Below, one piece after another: positions 1 through 14,456 of a DNA stretch of 64,000 nt. The stretch is from Rotaria macrura (lineage: Eukaryota > Rotifera > Eurotatoria > Philodinida > Philodinidae). The notes under the pieces were generated by a model. It saw only the letters and a program-made list of their open reading frames with translations, made no database searches and was not told where the DNA came from. A program made the translations under genes and the position numbers. Location: contig OENT01000186.1 of NCBI GenBank assembly GCA_900239685.1, positions 62,001-126,000 of the forward strand, in the 5' to 3' direction. Numbering within the stretch: position 1 is the stretch's first letter; the number at the start of each line of letters is the position of its first letter.

Positions 1-942
1 ATGGATATTAGCATGTGTTTTAGTGTCACTTTTTGAGAGTATCGACTTTCGTACGATTCTTTGTCCTTTGAAATTATCGGATTACACTTTTACCCAAACA
101 CGATATCTAATCGAAATTAAATGGCGTGATCTACACCGATTAAAGAACCATCCACCTACATACTAGGAAACCAAAAACTCATCGAATTCTATGACAAGCC
201 ACCCGTCAATTGATGGAATCGAAATTCCGTAAGAGCGACAGGAAACCTATTTGCCGAAATCACTTCAAAAACATTTTTCTAGCTTTACAGCGCTTGTATT
301 AAATAATATCAACGCTAGTCAGATCTTTAGATAGATATTTTTCTTAGTAATCATGTAGTCTGAATCGTTTCCACAGTATGCTTCCTAATCGAGCAGCTAT
401 TTTTGTAACGGCCCTACTTCCGCCTAGTCGTTTCGTTGCTGACGCTTAATTCTACATAGGATAGTATAAGTTGCATCTTTAATCTAGAAGATTCTAGCTG
501 ATTTTCATTCAAGAAAAGATTGATTCACAATAAAGTTCTCACGGCAAAACTCAAAGCTAAACTGTTTTAATATTTTCTTGTTTAGTTGAAAAATTTTCTT
601 ATCTATCTGAAGGCAAGATATCATATTACAATAGTACAATCACAGCTTCTTAGTGTATCACTTTCAAAGAACATTATAATTCGTATGCTGACCTTTTCTG
701 AAGAAAAACTAAATTGAACTTCTTATAAGCGACATGTTGTTTTCGTCGTGCATGCCTCCCATCATCCACCGTGACTAGTCGCTACAAGATTAAAGTCGAG
801 TTTCTCCATTGATCTTTATTGTTTATCATTAGTAAATCTTTCTGCAGTACAGTTGAATATAAAACTATACATTGCATGTACTTGGTAATCTATCGATATA
901 CATTGCAACTAACCATAGACCGAAGCGAATAAAAAAAATTCA

Positions 943-963
943 ATTCGATTCGATTCGATTCGA
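943..963. repeat. (ATTCG)n microsatellite
   Basis: Four tandem copies of the pentanucleotide ATTCG in otherwise non-coding sequence. Looser versions of the same unit recur near 1876-1925. Confidence 0.8.
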
Positions 964-3900
964 CTTATATACAGAAGATCGCATCATTGCTCATAGAGTA
1001 TGTGCGCAGTCGTGACAAGCTAGCTTCATCTGTCTCGAGGGATCGTATTCTTTTCTTTTGCTTTTAAGTGTATTTCGCAAAGAATAATTTTAATGCAAAA
1101 ACAGATTCGACAAGAAAAAGTAATTTCCTAACAAAAAAAAGAGATTGAGATGGGTTCATTTAAAGATTCTAACCAAGGGAAAGAACTACCTGGTCTATTT
1201 TCCAAACTGGACTTCTATTTCACTTGTACCTGCATTTCGTTGAATTTTCTGAAAATACTAAGATCTTCCGGTTATTGAAAAAGTTTCAGTACCAATACCA
1301 GGGATTTTTTATCCATCGGTACTTTTTGACATGATTTGCAACTAGAACTGAGATCGTTTAGGCTTTAGCAGCTTACTTTGGATTTTGTACGAGTCCACTG
1401 ATTTTCTTTAAAGTTTTCGAAAATACTAGTCACTGTGGGAGCTGTTGTCTCGAATTTGCGTTCCACAGAATTGGTCTGAACATTTTCGTATACATATGGC
1501 ATTTCAAAAACAAGAAAATCTCAGTTTTCGCCCATTGATTCTATCAGTAAGAAAATGCAAGCGCACGTGTAGGCAGTTGAACAATATTTAATCTATATAG
1601 AACAAAATTTCGATGAAATAAAGGCAAAATACAGTGGAAATGAAAATATCAATCATTGTTACTTTCCATTGAGCTAATAAAGAGATAGTATTTCACGATC
1701 GAGAGGTCAAAATTTCAACTTCTTTGCATGACAATTTGTCTAGCAGCGATGAACTGCCACTCTTTGGTAGTATTACAGCAAGCTGTTACAACGACACGAC
1801 GCGACACATAACGCGAAAAATATTTGAAATTGACACTCATTGCTGTGATTCGGAAGTGGAACGGAAAAGACACTTCAGATTCGACTCGATTCGATTGATT
1901 TCTGTATTGGATTCGATTCGATCCGATCTACTTTTTTAAAATCTCAGTTCGATTGGTTTTCGGCCTCCGTTGCTAACAATATGAGGTTGTAGTCATATCA
2001 AAAGAAGTTGTAAGTTACTACAAAACTTTATACTATTTCCATGTAAACATCAAGCTGTATTACAGAATAAATAAGCCTACATAGATGCAATGGAATTCAT
2101 CTAGGTGTTTAATGACAAACATGCATACCCAAAATCAACATCAAGATAGAACAACGATTATCGATATATCTAATCAATTATGGTAGCGAACAGTTTTCAA
2201 AATAAGTTTCATTCAGAATCTTCTAAATTAGCTTATGCTTTCATTAAAATGTCGATAAATGTTATTAGCTAATAAATTTTACGGAGAAAGAAAATAAATT
2301 TTATCAAATCATTTGATTCTATAGTGATGTAGTACGTATATGTCTATGATATTAAAGTAAAATAATAAAAAAAAGTCGTTATTTATCGAGTAGGACACAT
2401 CTGATATCATAAATTATGTAACGTACTACAAATATGGAAATTCTTTCATACTGTAATGAGTTTTATGGATCAGTTAATCCCTTTCATTGAATAATTTACT
2501 TTGGTTTTTCATAGTGGCTAATTGTATATGCTGCAAGTTTAATAATGATATTATATCACATCTTGGCATCAAATACATGAATCCTTTTAAATAAAAATGA
2601 TTCCATTAACATCAGTTCTTTGTGTCCATCATTTGAAACTTACATATAGTATTTGAAGATATTCAAAATCAATTTTACTTCCAAAAAGAAGTATTCTTGG
2701 TGCACACACACGGACGCTGATGATAAGCTATATTTTCTATTTTTATGAAGCATGGAAACCCGATGAATATTTGGAAAAGCAATGTCTCATTATGTCTTAG
2801 CTGTAAGAGTATGCCTAAAGAGATAGTGAGGGCCTGTTCGAAAGATTTCTTAAGTAAGGTTGATAAATTCAGCTTTCTTCTCATTGTATCTATTATTCAT
2901 TATCAAAACTAAATATTGAACAACGTTCTGTTCATACTAAATTCAACTAATGGAACTCAAAGAGTGAAAGACAATAAATACTTCGTTCATAAAATATTGA
3001 TAGTGCTAAGTTAAATAGTGTGGAGAAACTTAAAAGGATAAAAGAAAACAATTACTGATGAACTATGATAACAGAGCCTAATGAAAAATGTATGATTAGG
3101 GTAGATACTGAACCTAAGATGAAATGCCAAAGTTCATAATTAATGGAAACGATGTTTCAACGTGCAAGAGTTTTTAAAAAAAAATACACTAGATCTGTAA
3201 TTGTTCAACAATAACTGAGCGTGTTGCAGTTGTAATCGCGTGAACAAATTTTTAGCACATCCCTTACTGTTTCTAAATATGTTAGACAAATGCTTTGCTA
3301 TTTGAATATTTTGTCTAATAAATTTGATTGTTAAATAATAATTATGTCATGCTATAATATCCAATTGCTATTGGATATTTTATACAATGATAAGAGATTC
3401 TATATTAAGCCTTTGAGGTATGTATTGAGAACACCGAAAGAAAAAATATCGAATCAGTGAAAGATAGTGTTAGATGAAAAATATAAAATATATATTTTAT
3501 CTTATTTTATTTTAATGAAAAAAAGGAAAAATAAGTTTGTTGATAACGCCAAATAACCATTTGAAAAAGATTGATGTTCAATAGGTCCACACATATGTGA
3601 TTTAATATAAAGTTTATGTTTTTCTCGCGATGAACAATGATAAATTATCTGACCATTGCTCAACGTCGATTTCGTTATTGCTGTAACGTGTCATAAGTGT
3701 AGCGGTACGCGTTTGAATACCATTACTAAAAATTGAAATTGGTCGACGTTTAGCACCTGTACTCACTTGCAATACCTCGATTTTTTTTCCTTATATTATC
3801 TGTCTATTCTATATTCTAGACTGTTCACTTATGAAATGACTAGGACCCCATCTTAACTAGAAAAACAATACAGTATTAACATTATGCGTGTCTTCACTTG

Positions 3901-6257
3901 AAAGTTAATGGATCAATCAAAATCCAAGATTTCAAGCTAAACTGTTGATTCATACTGCTCAATAATAGAGGAGCTATCAATAAGAAAAGATATCATTTTA
4001 ATGAGTATCCATCGCATTGGATATTCATTGGTGCATTAACTTTAATACAGTTCTGAAAACTGTATTAACGTTAATATACAGCTTTGAAAAGTGCATTTTC
4101 TTTTCACCCAATCCGTTTTGTTAATGAACTATTAACTTGAGCAGTGAAGACCAAAGCCTCATTGGAGGAAAATTATTAGTTAACCAACAAAACTATAAAA
4201 GAAATTGCGAGAAAAAAAAACAAGAGAAATATGATAGGAAAGAAAATCAATATTGTTCAATAACGACATCTCAGAATTTTCGACATATTATATGATCGAC
4301 TTTTTTTCTTTCGATTTTTTTCTAATCAATATTTTTTTTCAACATATTTTTCGGCTTTTTCAATATAAATCGCCTTTGAAACTAATATTACAGCATGCAT
4401 GTAAGTCTTATTGAAACATGTGCATTTTCTCATAGTTCAAGTTCTTTTAATAGGTAAATGCTTCTAACTATTATCATATTGTCCAATGATTAACAAAATA
4501 GTGCCTAAGAGAATTGATAAAATATGTTTGTTACACCGTAGTCTCCAGTTGCTTTGCCCTCGATTGACGTTGTTTATTCTTAATCCAAGAATTTACATTA
4601 ATAATCTCTTGTTATAAAATACGAACTACTTCATTATTCCATTTATTGAGGATCAGGTAAAATAAATGATACTGAATTATTCGAGAGAGAAGTAATAGAC
4701 TAAGCTGCATGCAATAAGTAACTACAGTCGGATCTCGATTCAAAATTTTAGATATGTAGAGATCATTCTAGAAACTATTTTAATATGTCGCACAGGGTAC
4801 ATCGATAGACAATTTTAGAATAGTTGTTTATGTTGTTGAACATGAATGAATTCTTCTTCACTAGATATATGTAGTTCTTCCCTATAAATATACTAAATCT
4901 ATCTTCATTGAGTACAATCGTGTTTTATGTTTCATCTATAAAAATTTATCGTACACATGGCACAAGAAATAACGTGCTGGCTTTTGATTAAGAAAAACTC
5001 GTCGGTGTCGGGTTGATTAAATGAGCTAGGCGATTAACATAAAAAATAGACATAAAAAACAAAAGAAAAAGTAGTATGGTATACTCTTAGGTATATACCA
5101 AAAACCTCATTGGGTACACATAGATGTTTGTAACTTAATCATGAATAATACTAAGAAATTTTCATCCACTTCTATGTATGCAGATTTGTATATGTATACA
5201 TCTATTTTCAACAGCGTTGATAAAATAGAAAATTCTCAGATGAAAACAGGTGTCTGCTGATTACGTCACATCTTGTTGCGTACTTTATTAGAAAAGGAAG
5301 CGCTTTAAAGAATTGCAAAGTTTCGATTGGATTTGTAATCTTTAACATGATCTTTGTATAATTAAGAAAATTATAATGACGTTCATGACTACTGTTCTTC
5401 ATTCTCAAAATATAATTAATGTTGTGAAGAAAAAACAAATGTAACATTCTTCTTCTTTTCAACAATCCTTGAACTTTTATTAAAATAAACATATACTAAA
5501 TACGGTTAAAGAAAAAAGTTTTAACATTTTATTTTTGATATGCTTAGGTAGGTTGAATATATAAACCTCATATTCTAATAGTCATGAACATAGTATCCAT
5601 GTAGAGCTTTGTCGTCACTATATGTACCAAACAATTAAAATGCCGTAGAAATAACCTTTCGAATGGTATATTAAAATAAACAAGAGCAACCATAATTTTT
5701 TAGTACAATATCAATCTTGTATGTTACTTAAGATAGCAAGAAAATTCCGAGAATAACATATCAATGTATTGTTGACAAAAAGAAGTATCAATTTTCTTTA
5801 CTGAATAATTTATATTTTGAAAAGTAGAATTAGTAAGTAAAAAGTTTTATTAAAACTTTCATCATCTTATGTAGACCTATTTATAGTAACTAAGTGACCT
5901 CGAAAACTTGTAGCTTCATATATAAGCCAACAAGTTTTTCCTATCTAGTTATTTAGAAGAACTAATTATATGAGGATTTCAAATTTTTATCTGTTTATTA
6001 AGTTCAGCCAGTTCTCTTATCATTTATCTCGGATGAATGGCTTGATTATTCGATAACTATAAAAAAAAATCTCATTGTTAACGTTACTCAATCAACGGCA
6101 AGTATGATGAAATTACATGTTAATTAACGTTCATTTTATATTGATTAAAATAACTTGTCGAAAAAATTTATTTCAATTTCTTTCTTACAATCATCAATAG
6201 AAACAATGATTGAGTCAATAATGAAACGTACATGATGACATCAAAACAAAAAAAAAA

Positions 6258-6282
6258 GTAAAATAAAATAAAATAAAATAAA
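6258..6282. repeat. (AAAAT)n microsatellite
   Basis: About four to five tandem AAAAT units following an A-rich run. Simple-sequence tract with no coding potential. Confidence 0.75.
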
Positions 6283-6929
6283 CGAGATCAATCACTTTTG
6301 AAAAGAAGGTAATTGTAAAAAAATATTGTTTTTAGACTAAAGAGAAAATATTTTGAATGTGAATGTGAATCGATGCGTAATTTGCCTCTTGCAATGCGAA
6401 GACTATCATCGGTCCTGCATCAGAAGTATTCTATTCAACTGTGCATTATCACACAGAACGATTACTTTTTTTTATAAATCCATACTAGCTCAATAATAAT
6501 ATACTGTCATCTATACATTCTAACAATAAAAATCCATCTGAACTATGTGTACGAGCTACAGTGTCAAGATTGCTCCCGATGATAAACTCAATGCTTATGA
6601 ATAATAATATATATCGTGTAGCAATTTCTGTTCTTTCTAACATACGATTCAAGCTAAGAGAGAAAAAACTTTCTACTCGCATATAACTGGAAAGCGAAAG
6701 TCATAAGAATTACAGTCGCTATACATATATATAATCGATTCTCGTCTGTATCTTGAAATACAGGCAGAATAATTCAACATAATCACGCAGCATGGTTTTT
6801 ACTCACAATTCTGCATGCTCACTCACACTCTCATCCAAGATGACTAGCTCATTTATGATAAAACCGTACTTTTCACAACAAAAATCAACAACACGTCACA
6901 ATATCACCGAAGAGAAAACATCTAAGTTA

Positions 6930-8391
6930 TTAATGAATGGTTACAGATTGTTCGAATTTATGAATCACCGTTTGTACCATAGTATTATGATTTTGACTGA
7001 TTTGTGCCTTTTGTACGAATCTTCCTTGATTTAGAGCATTTCTAATCAGATCAGCAAAATAAATAGCCGCTTGAATATAACCGAACTTGTATATCATGTA
7101 TTTGAACATGATGTCAACAAATTGATTTTGCATCGATAATATTTGGAAAGGATTGCACAAAAAGCTAACACCTATATGAAGAACAGATTCATACAAATGA
7201 ACGTTTGATTTCAATTCTAGCTCAATATTTTCTTCATAGATTAATGACTTATCGTAGTAAAAATTCAGCACTCAACATAAATAAAAAACAAGTCTAATAT
7301 TTTAGTTTTTAGATTCAAAGCTTCATTTAAGACATGGACGACATCTAATCTCTAGAACATGGCATACCTTTCAATCGTTCATTGTGATTAATACTAGGTT
7401 CAACCATATCGGAAGAAGTTGAAACGCTCATGGTGAGAAGAAATAATTTCGACATCGTTCGATCAGGAACAGCCAAGTCAATAGCTTCCAACAAGTTAGT
7501 CGCTAGCGATGGACCATATTCGGCGAAAGCCGCACCCCGATTAGCAGGATCATCGTGAAACTTGCCTTCGTAGCAAAGATGTGCACAATTCAAAGCTCCC
7601 ATATGATGAACATTTCGTTTAATAAGATTTCGACGATCGTTCGTTGGCAATGCAGCGAATTCAGGCACCGCATTTACGAATAACCAAATCGATGAGAAGA
7701 ATAAGTCCATGGTAGTCATCAAGGTACTAGCAGCAATCTTCAAACGTTGTTTAGGCGGTGTAATACAGTAGGGAGCCATGCTCAATTGGATTGCTGTAGT
7801 TTGACAATGTGTGTCATAGCAATTTATAACGTTGGATAAAAGCGACCATTGTTCGATGCTTAGCAAAGATCGGTCGTTACAAAGAAGGTCCAATGGCTGA
7901 ATAGTCATTGAATTAAAGCTCTATAAAAAATAAAATGAATTATTGATGAGAATGAGGCTTGTAATTTTCTAAGCGCACAGACCTTATCTTTCCATTGTAC
8001 AACATCATTCATACTTCGACGTTGTACCCTGCGTGAACCATGTGATGACCGAAAGAGTTCTCTATTCATTCCGACGGCTAAACATTTTTTCATTCGACAT
8101 AATCGACAGCTTCTTAGACTGTGCGTGTCCATATCACATTTCTCATCGGATTTACAATGAAAATTAGTCTATTGATAAAAAAAACAAATAACGTGAATGG
8201 TTTATATTTAAAAAAGAGATCATATCAAAATTATCACTCACCAAGTCGAAATGAGCATTACGTCGGAAGAACATTTTACAAGGATAACAGCTAACGGCAT
8301 CATAGTTATTCGAAGCTTTACCCGAACCGCAAATTTGACAAATACCGAACAATTTTCTTTTACCCGAAGTGAGGCTAAGTTTATTGTGCAT
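6930..8391 (-). CDS. Nuclear hormone receptor, divergent P-box
   Basis: Ligand-type nuclear receptor: a zinc-finger transcription factor with a C-terminal ligand-binding domain. Four exons (8391-8242, 8168-7983, 7920-7368, 7270-6930) splice in frame to 409 aa. Finger 1 (residues 18-38) is C-X2-C-X13-C-X2-C, and finger 2 (55-74) is C-X5-C-X9-C-X2-C, both canonical. The fingers are followed by the basic RMKKCLAVGM stretch. The P-box region reads CYPCKMFFRR instead of the usual CEGCKGFF/CEGCKSFF, so DNA half-site preference may be unusual. The ligand-binding domain fills residues from about 130 to the end and includes a helix 3-4 signature (FAALPTNDRRNLI). The start is uncertain: I chose the ATG at 8391, but a splice acceptor (TTGTTTAG) lies just upstream in the same frame, so an extra 5' exon is possible. 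The exon 3-4 junction (phase 1) and the last exon are less conserved, so the C-terminal helix 12 is not clearly visible. Subfamily cannot be assigned by eye. Confidence 0.85.
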
Positions 8392-11300
8392 GTGTGGATT
8401 GGATAAATCTAAACAAGATAAATAAAAATTAGAAATCTTTTTTTTTCTATTGGTATTTTTTATATCATCGTTCAGTTTCATACATATATGAAATAGACGG
8501 CACGCCTTCAAAGTTCTTATTAAGGTTAGTTCTTTCCCTTCACTTTTGTTTTTCTCCTTTTTCTTTCTATCATTAGAGAATACATTAAGAGTGAATTTCT
8601 TCAAGCATCTGTTGTGACTACTGGAACAAAACAAAAATCCTAAGCTATAAGTATTCTTCCTTCATAATGAGTTTTGTTTCTGATGAGATAAATGAAAAAA
8701 AATTCAGAAGCCTCGAGGGTTTTATCATTCTTATTCTAGTTTAAAAATAAGCTGCGTGACAGTAGAGTTTCATCATCAAAGGAAAAAGGACTCAGAAAAA
8801 GAATTAACCAATCCTATCGACTTAACAGATTTAATGGATTGGATTTTTATTTTGAAAGAATTTTCATTGGGTATACGGCGTATATGAAAGAAAAATGAGT
8901 ATGAGCAATATCAACAAATTAAAAATATACGAACTCGAATGTGACTATGAAATGGATGGAAAACTAATGGATTTTCATACTTGAACTATTTCTTTATTTA
9001 AAAAAAAATAAAAGAATTTATTTTTCGGTCCGTCAATAACCTTCTGTTGTCGTCAAACCCGCTTAGAAGGGCTGAGTTCTCAATCGACCTTATATGACAG
9101 AAAAAATAAGAACGTATTCATTCATATATGTGTTCCACAGCCTATTTTACATTTCACTATGATGAATGACATGCATTTGCAAGCACACTCCTCAGAACAT
9201 TGACAAATTTTCATGTCAAGCTGGCAAATTTGTTTTTCTTCTGTAGCCAGAATGAATGAAATTATTTTATTCATTCTGCACTTTGCCCAAGACAGTCGAA
9301 CGATATTCAAAAGAGCAGAATATTTTAAATTAAAAATCATCAATCGAAAACTCAACCCAATCAAGAAGAATAAATGAAAATCAAATGACAATGTGTCGTA
9401 ATCTACGTATTTGTTTTGTTTTTTCATCGACTTAATTGAACTGTACTACACCTGTATTCTATACATGCAAATGAAGTCTGATTCTATTTTTTTTCAACTA
9501 AGAGAAGCTCGAATAAATAAGGAGGTGAGAGTATCGTTGCTCGCATTGATGAAGTGTCATGTTTCAGGCGACCACTCATAAACAGATGAAATCCTTTATT
9601 TACATTTTTGAGTAATCAGAGTGTTCTTTCATATTCTTTTCCTGGGTCTAATTTAACCAATCAAACAATTATATCACCTTGTCAGTGGTGGGTGTGTTCG
9701 CTTGAATATATTTTTGACATGTGTGTGGTACTATCGACTTTCTACTATTTCTGATTTTGGATGAAATCAAAGTATTGAACTAACGTGTAGAAAGCAACTT
9801 AAACTGACAACTAGCATACTGATAGAGGTCACTCATGAATAAGAATATCGTCTTACAAAAACTTATTTATTTTCGTAAGTAATATTGTCACGAGTCATGA
9901 AAAATACTTCAGTAAATATGTACTCTTATATATATTTGTGGTTATGATTGTAGAATGAATATTATTTTTGCATATTGTGTGATACCCTTATAACTAACAA
10001 CCAATCATTTCTATGTGGATACACCTGCCTGCTGTTTTTTTTCTCACGATCACATTTAATATACCGAGGTTGAAATCAAATCATATTTTCTGTAAGAAAA
10101 AATTTCGAATACATCAACGCGAAATATTCTTCTGGTACTTAGGCATTTTTCAAAGGTTGAGTCTTCTGTAAAGTTTTCTTATTGTAAAATGGGGGATTAT
10201 TTGTCCTTAAGAGGGATTTTAATTGTGATAACACTGTGTAACGCATCATGGAGTATCATGCAGAGATATTTGAAATTTAATGAAATAAACTCGCCATATT
10301 GACATTAAAAAGAAAAAGAGAGACAATCTATTCAAGCTGCTCGCCAAGTGAATACGATTTGTCAGCATATGTAATCATATTCTAAGGCGTGTACTTGAAC
10401 TACTCTATGTTACTGGACACTTTTTAAGAGTACTTCTATGAGTTTCTCACAGCTGTTTTGTTCTTATGCAATGACATGAGTCTTCTATGTAGTAGTCATG
10501 TTCGTTTTATAAAAGCATCCGTACGAGAACCTTTGTGCCCTTTCAAATGCAAGTATAGATTACAAATATCGAAAAACATAATGACAAAGCACAACGGGAA
10601 CAATAAAGAAACTGTTCTTATCGCTGGTCTGATTTGTCACGTCATTTTTTTCCTGATGATTCATGTAGATGACTTTGTTAAAAGTGGGCATAACGAAAGA
10701 GAAGAAAGCATCCATTGTTCATTGAGAACTAATGATGAGTAGGATGAAATTGAATGATTTTTGAAAAATGACATGTAAATAGTACTTAAAAAATTTGTTT
10801 TTATATCCAACACTGCGAGATACTATATAGATTCTCATCAGTTGAAATATGTTCATCTAATATTTCTTATTTTAATATGAAGCAAACCGTATGATCATTT
10901 GTGAAGTAATTGTCTAAGTTTGTCAGAATCTTTTTTATTTCACTCTTTGTTGTTCATATTTTGTTGTGCTCTTTCTGTATTTGTATGAACTCATATGGAA
11001 GTTGATAACGAAATCCTCATTCTTATCGAAGAAAGATAAAAATATTGACTTAACTTTTGAAAAAGAATTCAGTTAAAAATGTATGACAATAATGTGTTGT
11101 TAAAAATATATCTATGCAGAAAACACACAATTGTATGACCTCGTAACATTTCTCATGCTAAGAAATTAATAATCACGCATTTGTGAAAGTATAGTTCTTT
11201 AGGGATTGTATGTGTAATAGCATATTCATAAAACTTAATTTTCTCATATTCTTTAAAATTTATTCATTACTTTGGTCTCTGAAACAAATCAAAAACTAAA

Positions 11301-14300
11301 TTTATTATTGTTGTAGAAAATGTGAGAAAATATTTCATGACCTTCTTTATTCTCGATGAAAATTTCTCTAGATTTATTGTTTCATTTGAAAAATAGTACC
11401 AATAAGATGACAAAAATGATACTCTTATTCATCATTTTCTAAAGCTTTCATAAAAATACATCCACATTTTCGTTATTCATTTGTATAGAGACTTGTGATA
11501 TCACATGATTGCGGTGCACAATGAAGAGGTTGAATAGTGGATCAATTGAATACATTACAAACAACTATCGAAACATGATGTATTGAAACCAATAAATTAG
11601 TCTATCAGTGTGCTGCAATACATTTCCATATCGACTCTCAGTACACTAAGAGATGGAAATGTACTGACATATGTGCATGTCTAATGAGATCCTCACTCAT
11701 GTAAGTGAAATAAGACAGCTGCCATACGATCATATGGTTTTCGTTTACGCATCACATTTTATCATACACTAGAACTGTGTTGTAAGATGGTAATTAACGC
11801 GGATGAAACACACATGTGATCTTGTAAAACCGAAACATCATGTTTTATTGTTAAGACGAATATTATTGTATCTCACTTTAAATGATCAAGTTACGGCAGA
11901 ATATACTTCGAATCGTGAATATCAGCATGAAAATGAATAAATCACAGTAGTCCTTCGTGATCATTTCTTTTCGTAGTAGAACGTTGAAATTCACATTTTA
12001 GTGAAAGAAAAGGCAGACCCTATTTGATACGGCCAAAAATATTGATCCTATGTTATCGGCACACAAACTCTTATCTAAATTTAAAAAAATATGTAGTATG
12101 CCAGTATTGAACAAAGTATTGCGTTGGAATAGTCAAGACATTCATTATCCCAAGGAAAATATTTAATAGACGTACGGAAATATTCAAATTTGAAAACGAG
12201 TATCGAAGAGCTGTGAGCAATCCCTTGAGCTTTTTTTAACCATGAGTACTCACTTGATGATTGGTTTTGATGTGATCTAAAATCGTTTGTTCCTTCCATA
12301 ATGGTAACGTGCAGTAGTGATTGTAATAGTAATTAGAATATTGGTAGCCTTATGAATGATTTCACATGCTAATAGAATCGTAAATTTTTGACAATGTATC
12401 ACAATATTGGAATAATAACTAGATGGGTGGTACGTGAGGCGTTCATAAGCAAACGAATCACATATGAATTGCTATTCTCTTATTTCGATCAAAGCTTGTA
12501 TTAACTCAATGCAAATATAGAACACAAGGTTTTCTCTTTCGAATGACAGTTTTTTGGTAATGTTTTTGATAATAAAATAAGGACACCTGCTTTGTTGCAA
12601 ATTTATAATAAAACTTTCTTTCTAGGAAGTATACGGCTATACTCGTCAACAAATTTTACATGAGCTATACGAAAAACTGAGTATAGCTGCATTTCTCATC
12701 AACTGTAATCATACATCCATATGCTTCTTGTCATTGACGATAGAAAATCATTCTAGTCATCCACCCTACTTTTAATACACAATTAACATTGGAAGTGTTC
12801 GTAAATTTGAAAAGAAAGTAAGACTAATGATGTTAGATGGAATAAATACTTCCAGTCATTAAAATATATGGCTTTCTTTCACAAGTGTTTTATGAATATC
12901 CAGTATTCTCGATGTCAAACTATATCTTTAATAGCAAAAGGAATCAGATGATGTTCATCAGACTACTGTATTTTTTACAGATATAATTTTTTGGTTTCAA
13001 GAATTTCATCATGTTGCCTAAATTAATGGATCCATGGATGAAGAAAGAGGAACTCGAACGAAAACTTATCTTATGATTTAGCTTTGTTTTGCGCGTATAC
13101 AGATATCTTCCATTTATTGTTTGTTGATTTAAACTTCTTGACATTCGTTTTCTGAAGAGTTGATCTGTTTCAAGTGATGATTATTTTTCAACTATAAAAA
13201 TGTTGATTTCATCGAAATCTCTTCTCTTCTTTATGATTCAAGAGTTCAGCTAATGTTTATTGATGCAGAAATATGTTCGAATCTATTTGACTTTTAGTGT
13301 CCCACTGAAACAATCAAAAAAGTCGAACAAATACTTCATCTGTTCAGTTCCACGTTCTTATTTTTCGTGTATGTCAGTAAACCAAAATCTATACATTCAT
13401 CTGTGAGATCCTATCCAATGATGTGAAATCTATGGAGCACACTAGTAACGCTTCGGTACTCATGTCGATAGCGACGACAAAATTAAACGATCGCCCGTGA
13501 TTAAAGTCATTTACGCATACGATTGTTTCATACAATTTACTGTCGTGTTCTATCATGTAAGTAATGGCTAATCATGGTAATAACGATCAAAATTTGACGC
13601 ATATCAAATGCCGAAAAAGTCAACTAAAACAGGCTTGATCTGGGTAGAGCTATCTCAGGTAAAGCTATACGATAAAATCAAGATACGGCTAATTCTGTGA
13701 AAACACATTCATGCATGTTTACCTGCTTTTCGTAGGAATGGTACTCAAGTCGAGGTCTACGAAGACTTTATACGGTAATAAACAACCATATTTTACCGTA
13801 AAACATTGCTTCGTATCATGATCTTACTTCATGGTGATTGCATACTTTGCAGAGATTTACGATCATATTGAATCGTCTGTCTTCGATCTGGGTAGATATA
13901 AACATGCCCTGAAGTAGAAAGAAAAGGTCAGTTATACAGATGGTAGTTTTAAATTTTCGAATAGTTCGATGGAAGTTCATACGCTGACATCTATGAAAGA
14001 TACTGTGGTTAGTAATTCTATTTCTAGAAAAACTACCTACAGGGGGAAATATAATGCTATTATTGATGCATTATGTTACTGGAGATTAAGTCGTAATATG
14101 GAATGTTCGAGAATGTGACTGACTATTTTCTTTTAGTATGCCACCCAGAAATTATAACGAAAATTTTTCATTTAATCAATGCAGCAAATATACTTTTCAT
14201 CGATTTTCTACTTCTGTGATTTTAATGCCGATGCTCGAACTCAGCGGCGAAATGCTCCGATGATCATTGCACAGCATCAAAGCAAATTGTACTACTGTAC

Positions 14301-14456
14301 CCAATAATGCATACAGCGCAGCTTCGCATAGGGAGCTTGCAAGTTTTGAATTGACTTAAATGAGTATTTCGCTAAGTGTAAAAGTCGAGTATACGAATAA
14401 CTAAGCAACGTCTAGATTTTGATTTATGATGCGAAGGACAAAGATTGAATAGATAT
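8392..14456. other. Gene-poor intergenic stretch
   Basis: No convincing gene is seen on either strand in about 6 kb; open frames are short and featureless. From about 13.4 kb the composition is slightly less AT-rich and includes two copies of a GATCTGGGTAGA-type sequence (near 13637 and 13888) resembling the end of the palindromic element at 14457-14711, so decayed copies of that family may be present. Confidence 0.5.
13634..13898. mobile_element. Possible decayed relative of the palindromic MITE
   Basis: Sequence at 13885-13898 (CGATCTGGGTAGATATA) matches the right end plus flank of the intact element at 14701-14717 (CGACCTGGGTAGATATA) with one mismatch. A second TGATCTGGGTAGA lies near 13640. 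Both are in the same orientation, so they are not the two ends of one intact inverted-repeat copy. Low-confidence remnant call based only on these short matches. Confidence 0.3.

Larger units (their letters stand above)
1..6929. other. Gene-free stretch, simple repeats only
   Basis: I see no convincing coding exon in this 6.9-kb stretch. Open frames are short, lack recognisable motifs and do not chain through plausible splice sites. It contains an ATTCG pentanucleotide tract at 943-963 with related degenerate GATTCGAT runs at 1876-1925, an AAAAT pentanucleotide tract near 6258-6282, and a small hairpin at 4042-4067 with 11-bp arms (TTAATACAGTT and its complement). It could hold promoters or UTRs, or decayed mobile DNA I cannot recognise. 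Confidence 0.55.

Noticed and set aside
943-1930. ATTCG repeats as a possible telomere or satellite
   Set aside because: Only four perfect units and scattered degenerate ones; not a tandem array, and unlike known animal telomere repeats.
5208-5492. 94-codon minus-strand ORF
   Set aside because: Lys/Phe/Asn-rich translation typical of AT-rich non-coding DNA; no homology recognised.
10458-10742. 94-codon plus-strand ORF in the gene-poor region
   Set aside because: No motif, no plausible splice partners, and composition like its non-coding surroundings.
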